Of a DNA stretch of 64,000 nt, positions 63,168-64,000 are shown piece after piece. Source of the DNA: Leifsonia sp040686855. GTDB lineage: Bacteria; Actinomycetota; Actinomycetes; Actinomycetales; Microbacteriaceae. The translations under genes were made by a program, and so were the position numbers. Under the pieces are notes generated by a model. It was given only the letters and a program-made list of their open reading frames with translations. It did no database searches and was not told where the DNA came from. How positions within the stretch are numbered: the stretch's first letter is position 1; the number at the start of each line of letters is the position of its first letter. The stretch is taken from the NCBI RefSeq assembly GCF_040686855.1, contig NZ_JBFBOG010000003.1:310001-374000 (forward strand), written 5' to 3'.

Positions 63168-63644
63168 GTGGCTGTCAAAATCCGTCTGAAGCGCCTGGGC
63201 AAGATCCGCGCTCCGTACTACCGCATCGTCGTCGCCGACTCGCGCACCAAGCGCGACGGTCGCGTCATCGAGGAGATCGGTCTGTACCACCCGACCGAGG
63301 AGCCCTCGCGCATCGAGGTCGACTCCGACCGCGCGCAGTACTGGCTGAGCGTCGGCGCCCAGCCGACCGAGCAGGTCACCGCGCTGCTGAAGCTCACCGG
63401 CGACTGGGGCAAGTTCAAGGGCGACAAGAACGCCGTCTCGACCGTGAAGACCGCTGACGAGAAGGTCGCGTTCGTCGCCGACGAGAAGAAGAAGCCGGTG
63501 CTGAAGCCGAAGGCCGAGAAGCCGTCCGCCGCCGAGGCCGAGGCGGTCGTCGAGGCCGAGGTCGAGCGCGAGGAGGCCGACGAGGCCAACGTCGTCGCCG
63601 AGGCCGAGGCCATTGCCGACGACGCGTCCGACGAGAAGGCCTGA
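63168..63644 (+). CDS. rpsP: 30S ribosomal protein S16
   Basis: 158 residues. The N-terminal ~85 are a standard bS16 (AVKIRLKRLGKIRAPYYRIVVADSRTKRDGRVIEEIGLYHP). The C-terminal ~70 are an Ala/Glu/Val-rich acidic tail, as in many actinobacterial S16 proteins. GTG 63168 follows AGGAGA at good spacing. First gene of rpsP-KH-rimM. Confidence 0.97.
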   Translation: MAVKIRLKRLGKIRAPYYRIVVADSRTKRDGRVIEEIGLYHPTEEPSRIEVDSDRAQYWLSVGAQPTEQVTALLKLTGDWGKFKGDKNAVSTVKTADEKVAFVADEKKKPVLKPKAEKPSAAEAEAVVEAEVEREEADEANVVAEAEAIADDASDEKA

Positions 63645-63648
63645 CGTC

Positions 63649-63879
63649 TTGCTCGCACCCGCGCTCACGCACCTGGTCAAGGGGATCGTCGATCACCCTG
63701 ACGACGTCCACGTCGTGGCCAAGAGCTCCCCGCGTGGCGAGGTCCTCGAGATTCGTGTGAATCCCGAGGACCTCGGCCGGGTGATCGGCCGCTCCGGCCG
63801 CACGGCGAAGGCCCTCCGCACCCTCGTGACCGCGTTGGCCGACGGCCGGCGCGTCCGTGTCGACGTCGTCGACGACTGA
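63649..63879 (+). CDS. khpA: KH-domain RNA-binding protein (KhpA)
   Basis: 76 residues from TTG 63649, four nt after the rpsP stop. It is a single KH domain with the GxxG loop in IGRSGRTAKALRTLVTA, matching KhpA, which always lies between rpsP and rimM in Gram-positive genomes. GAAGG upstream supports the TTG. RNA partner unknown. Confidence 0.93.
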   Translation: MLAPALTHLVKGIVDHPDDVHVVAKSSPRGEVLEIRVNPEDLGRVIGRSGRTAKALRTLVTALADGRRVRVDVVDD

Positions 63880-63880
63880 G

Positions 63881-64000
63881 GTGGCGGACCACAAACTGCC
63901 TCGCAAGGAGGTCGCCCCCCGGCCCGGTCAGACCGAGCTGCGCGTGGGGCGTCTCACGAAGGCGCACGGCCTCAAAGGCGCGCTGAAACTCGAGCTCTAC
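63881..64000 (+). CDS. rimM: Ribosome maturation factor RimM, 5' end only
   Basis: Forty codons are visible from GTG 63881, one base after the KhpA stop. After a polar lead (ADHKLPRKEVAPRPGQTE) the sequence LRVGRLTKAHGLKGALKLEL is the conserved RimM N-terminus. The gene leaves the window. Confidence 0.93.
   Translation, partial: MADHKLPRKEVAPRPGQTELRVGRLTKAHGLKGALKLELY

Overview
The window is high-GC actinobacterial chromosome with almost no non-coding space. Gene order (leuCD-murA; gpsA-ddl-thiL; recG-coaD; rpmF-rnc-mutM; smc-ftsY-ffh-rpsP-KH-rimM), GTG/TTG starts, many leaderless genes with a TANNNT -10 box six to eight bases upstream of the start codon, and protein flavour point to Microbacteriaceae, probably Leifsonia or a close relative (inference; no rRNA is present). 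No transposase, prophage or CRISPR array was seen.

0-8 kb: photolyase (cut by the edge), a metallo-beta-lactamase-fold hydrolase, a CPH-type (CopB-like) metal ATPase with a very His-rich N-terminus behind a CsoR-like palindrome, a lipid kinase, tRNA-Glu, and phospholipid genes (plsC, cdsA) with two membrane proteins of unknown role. 8-24.5 kb: the most interesting part. A yybP-ykoY-type manganese riboswitch precedes a TerC exporter gene that overlaps a PP2C phosphatase gene, followed by an FHA protein, a Ser/Thr kinase and an FHA-HTH protein, all with start/stop overlaps. Behind a new promoter with a 20-bp palindrome come a 1758-residue Ig/FN3 surface protein, a MoxR ATPase, a DUF58 protein and a transglutaminase-fold membrane protein that has lost its catalytic Cys and His; a leaderless FHA gene closes the block. 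It resembles the bifidobacterial PFNA cluster (pkb2, fn3, aaa-atp, duf58, tgm, prpC) but adds manganese control and three FHA proteins.

24.5-37.3 kb: leucine synthesis genes behind a leucine-rich leader peptide, murA, a PIN toxin-antitoxin pair with a palindromic operator, plsC-gpsA-ddl, a repetitive palindromic block, then DUF3515/thiL, rsmD/TPR protein and recG. 37.3-44.9 kb: coaD, a second MoxR-DUF58-transglutaminase triad (this one with an intact catalytic triad), DUF177-rpmF-rnc-mutM. 44.9-52 kb: a ParDE-type pair, a double-GNAT protein and a complete branched-chain amino acid ABC transporter, all lying between mutM and smc. 52-64 kb: smc, a CHAD protein, ftsY, a DUF2004 protein, ffh, three tandem SGNH lipoprotein genes, a GCS2-type ligase, then rpsP, the KH protein and the start of rimM.

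One regulatory pattern recurs: several divergent gene pairs share a single ANNNTANNNT box that provides a -10 element on both strands.
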